DNA from: Flaccisagitta enflata
Taxonomy: Eukaryota > Chaetognatha > Sagittoidea > Aphragmophora
NCBI GenBank assembly: GCA_965153355.1
Contig: OZ231128.1
Coordinates: forward strand, 12,028,001 to 12,092,000
Length of the DNA: 64,000 bases
Direction of reading: 5' to 3'
Shown: positions 62,880 to 64,000 of the stretch, in pieces
Numbering within the stretch: the stretch's first letter is position 1
Layout: each line of letters begins with the position of its first letter
Program-made: the position numbers and the translations under genes
The notes under the pieces: model-generated
What the model was told of the DNA's origin: nothing
Database searches by the model: none
What the model saw: only the letters and a program-made list of their open reading frames with translations

Positions 62880-64000
62880 GCCTGGTTCCCTATTCCTTAC
62901 AAATCTTCCCCATTTTAAGTGATAACACTGATCCCAACTGCTTCCTTAGCCCATTCATCCTTTTATGCCAACTGCTGCCTGAATCCTGACTTTTTTTTTT
63001 TTTTTTTTGCTGCTTTAAACTGCCTCAAATCCTTGTCCTCATTTTTCCCCAGGACTTCCTGAAACGTCTCCCTCTCCTTTCTCCCAACTGCTGCCTCATA
63101 TCACTTTTGATTTTACATTCAATTGCTCCCTTCATCCTTCCTTATGCCCACTGCTGCCTGATCCCCTTGTCCTTTCTTACCCCAACTGCCGCCAGAACCC
63201 CACCCTTGTCCTTTCTTACCCCAACTGCTGCCTGATACCCTTGTCCTTTCTTACCCCAACTGCTGCCTGATACCCTTGTCCTTTCTTACCCCAACTGCTG
63301 CCTGATACCCTTGTCCTTTCTTACCCCAACTGCTGCCTGATTCCCTTGTCCTTTCTTACCCCAACTGCTGCCTGATTCCCTTGTCCTTTCTTACCCCAAC
63401 TGCTGCCTGATACCCTTGTCCTTTCTTACCCCAACTGCTGCCTGATCCCATTGTCCTCTTTTTAACCCTTTTGCTGTCTAATAACCTTGTCCTCATTCAT
63501 CCCAACTGCTTCCTATTCCTTTAGTCCTCATTTATCCCCACTGCTTCCTATTCCTTTAGTCCTCATTTATCCCCACTGCCTTACCCCCTGTTCTCTTATA
63601 TCCCTACTGCTGCCTAATGCCCCAATCCTCTGTTCTCTTACATCCTCACTGCTGCCTTACCCCCTGTCTGCTTTCATACCAATTGCTGCCTATTCCCCTT
63701 GTTCTCTATCCCCTCATCCTACCATATCCTAGCTGCTGCCTAAAATTCCCTTATCCCTCCATATCCCTACTTCTGCTAAATCCCCTTATCCTTTTTATCC
63801 CAATTGCTGCCTAATCCCTTGCCCTCTTTAATCCAAACTGCTTCCTTTTCCCTTGCCCTCCTTTATCCAATTGCTGCCTTATCCCCTAATCCCATAACCT
63901 AATTGCTGCCTAGATTTTGTTATCCTGTCCCTAATTCCAACTAATGCCTAATTCTTATTATGCTACCTCTATTGAACCTAAACCCTAGTTCTATCTAATC
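62880..64000. repeat. 33-bp minisatellite CTTACCCCAACTGCTGCCTGA... (right arm)
   Basis: Mirror of 46,240-47,480. The regular core at 63,170-63,450 has about nine units. Confidence 0.9.

Larger units (their letters stand above)
56664..64000. repeat. right arm of large palindrome
   Basis: Reverse complement of 46,412-53,590. Still palindromic at the window end, so the true arm is longer than 7.3 kb and may include the OTU, RecQ and POT1-like genes beyond the edge. Confidence 0.95.

Noticed and set aside
46412-64000. Palindrome as a sequencing or assembly fold-back artefact
   Set aside because: The centre is strongly diverged and array copy numbers differ between arms, unlike a read-through artefact. 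Long-read confirmation is still worthwhile.

Overview
The window looks like genomic DNA of an invertebrate animal. It has many long microsatellites, GT-AG introns inside coding genes, numerous fold-back DNA elements, and a BEL/Pao retrotransposon, a group known only from animals. I could not place the species. No tRNA, rRNA, CRISPR or bacterial feature was seen.

Region 1 (1-9,452) is one LTR element on the minus strand. Its two LTRs match over 340 bp and it carries only a Gag gene (7,998-8,822) and no pol. The remaining 7.6 kb is non-coding and loaded with microsatellites. Region 2 (9,453-19,560) has no convincing complete gene. It holds microsatellites, four fold-back/MITE elements and a cluster of one dispersed repeat family built around a CCGT/ACGG tetranucleotide core and a GTCGCGT...ACGCGAC terminus.

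Region 3 (about 19,570-28,500, minus strand) is a decayed BEL/Pao element: Gag, a UGA stop in the strong readthrough context UGA-CUAG, a frameshifted protease-RT-RNase H-integrase, and an extra third ORF of unknown function. Its 3' LTR start and polypurine tract are visible, but no 5' LTR was found. It abuts two small exons of another minus-strand gene (CxxC-rich and acidic).

Region 4 (28,500-64,000) is the most interesting part. From about 52.5 kb down to 28.5 kb a set of spliced genes all read on the minus strand: a two-finger C2H2 protein, a ~2,100-codon OTU-protease/tyrosine-recombinase-like fusion, a RecQ-family helicase, a POT1-like single-stranded telomere-DNA-binding protein, and the CxxC/acidic exons. 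The fusion gene is split by a 1,039-bp hAT-like element with a perfect 8-bp target duplication, and reading resumes in frame on the far side. Introns, intergenic spacers and one coding stretch are full of minisatellites that mostly share a TGACTTTT/AAAAGTCA core. From about 46.4 kb to the window end the DNA is a palindrome centred near 55.1 kb. The outer arms are nearly identical and each carries a copy of the C2H2 gene (the right copy intact, 432 aa); the inner 3 kb is an older, diverged inverted repeat.

My interpretation, which is inference, is that Region 4 is a large multigene mobile element, or two head-to-head copies of it. The recombinase-like protein would be the mobility enzyme, with RecQ and POT1-like proteins acting on single-stranded, palindromic or telomeric DNA. 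I do not recognise a described element with this gene set.
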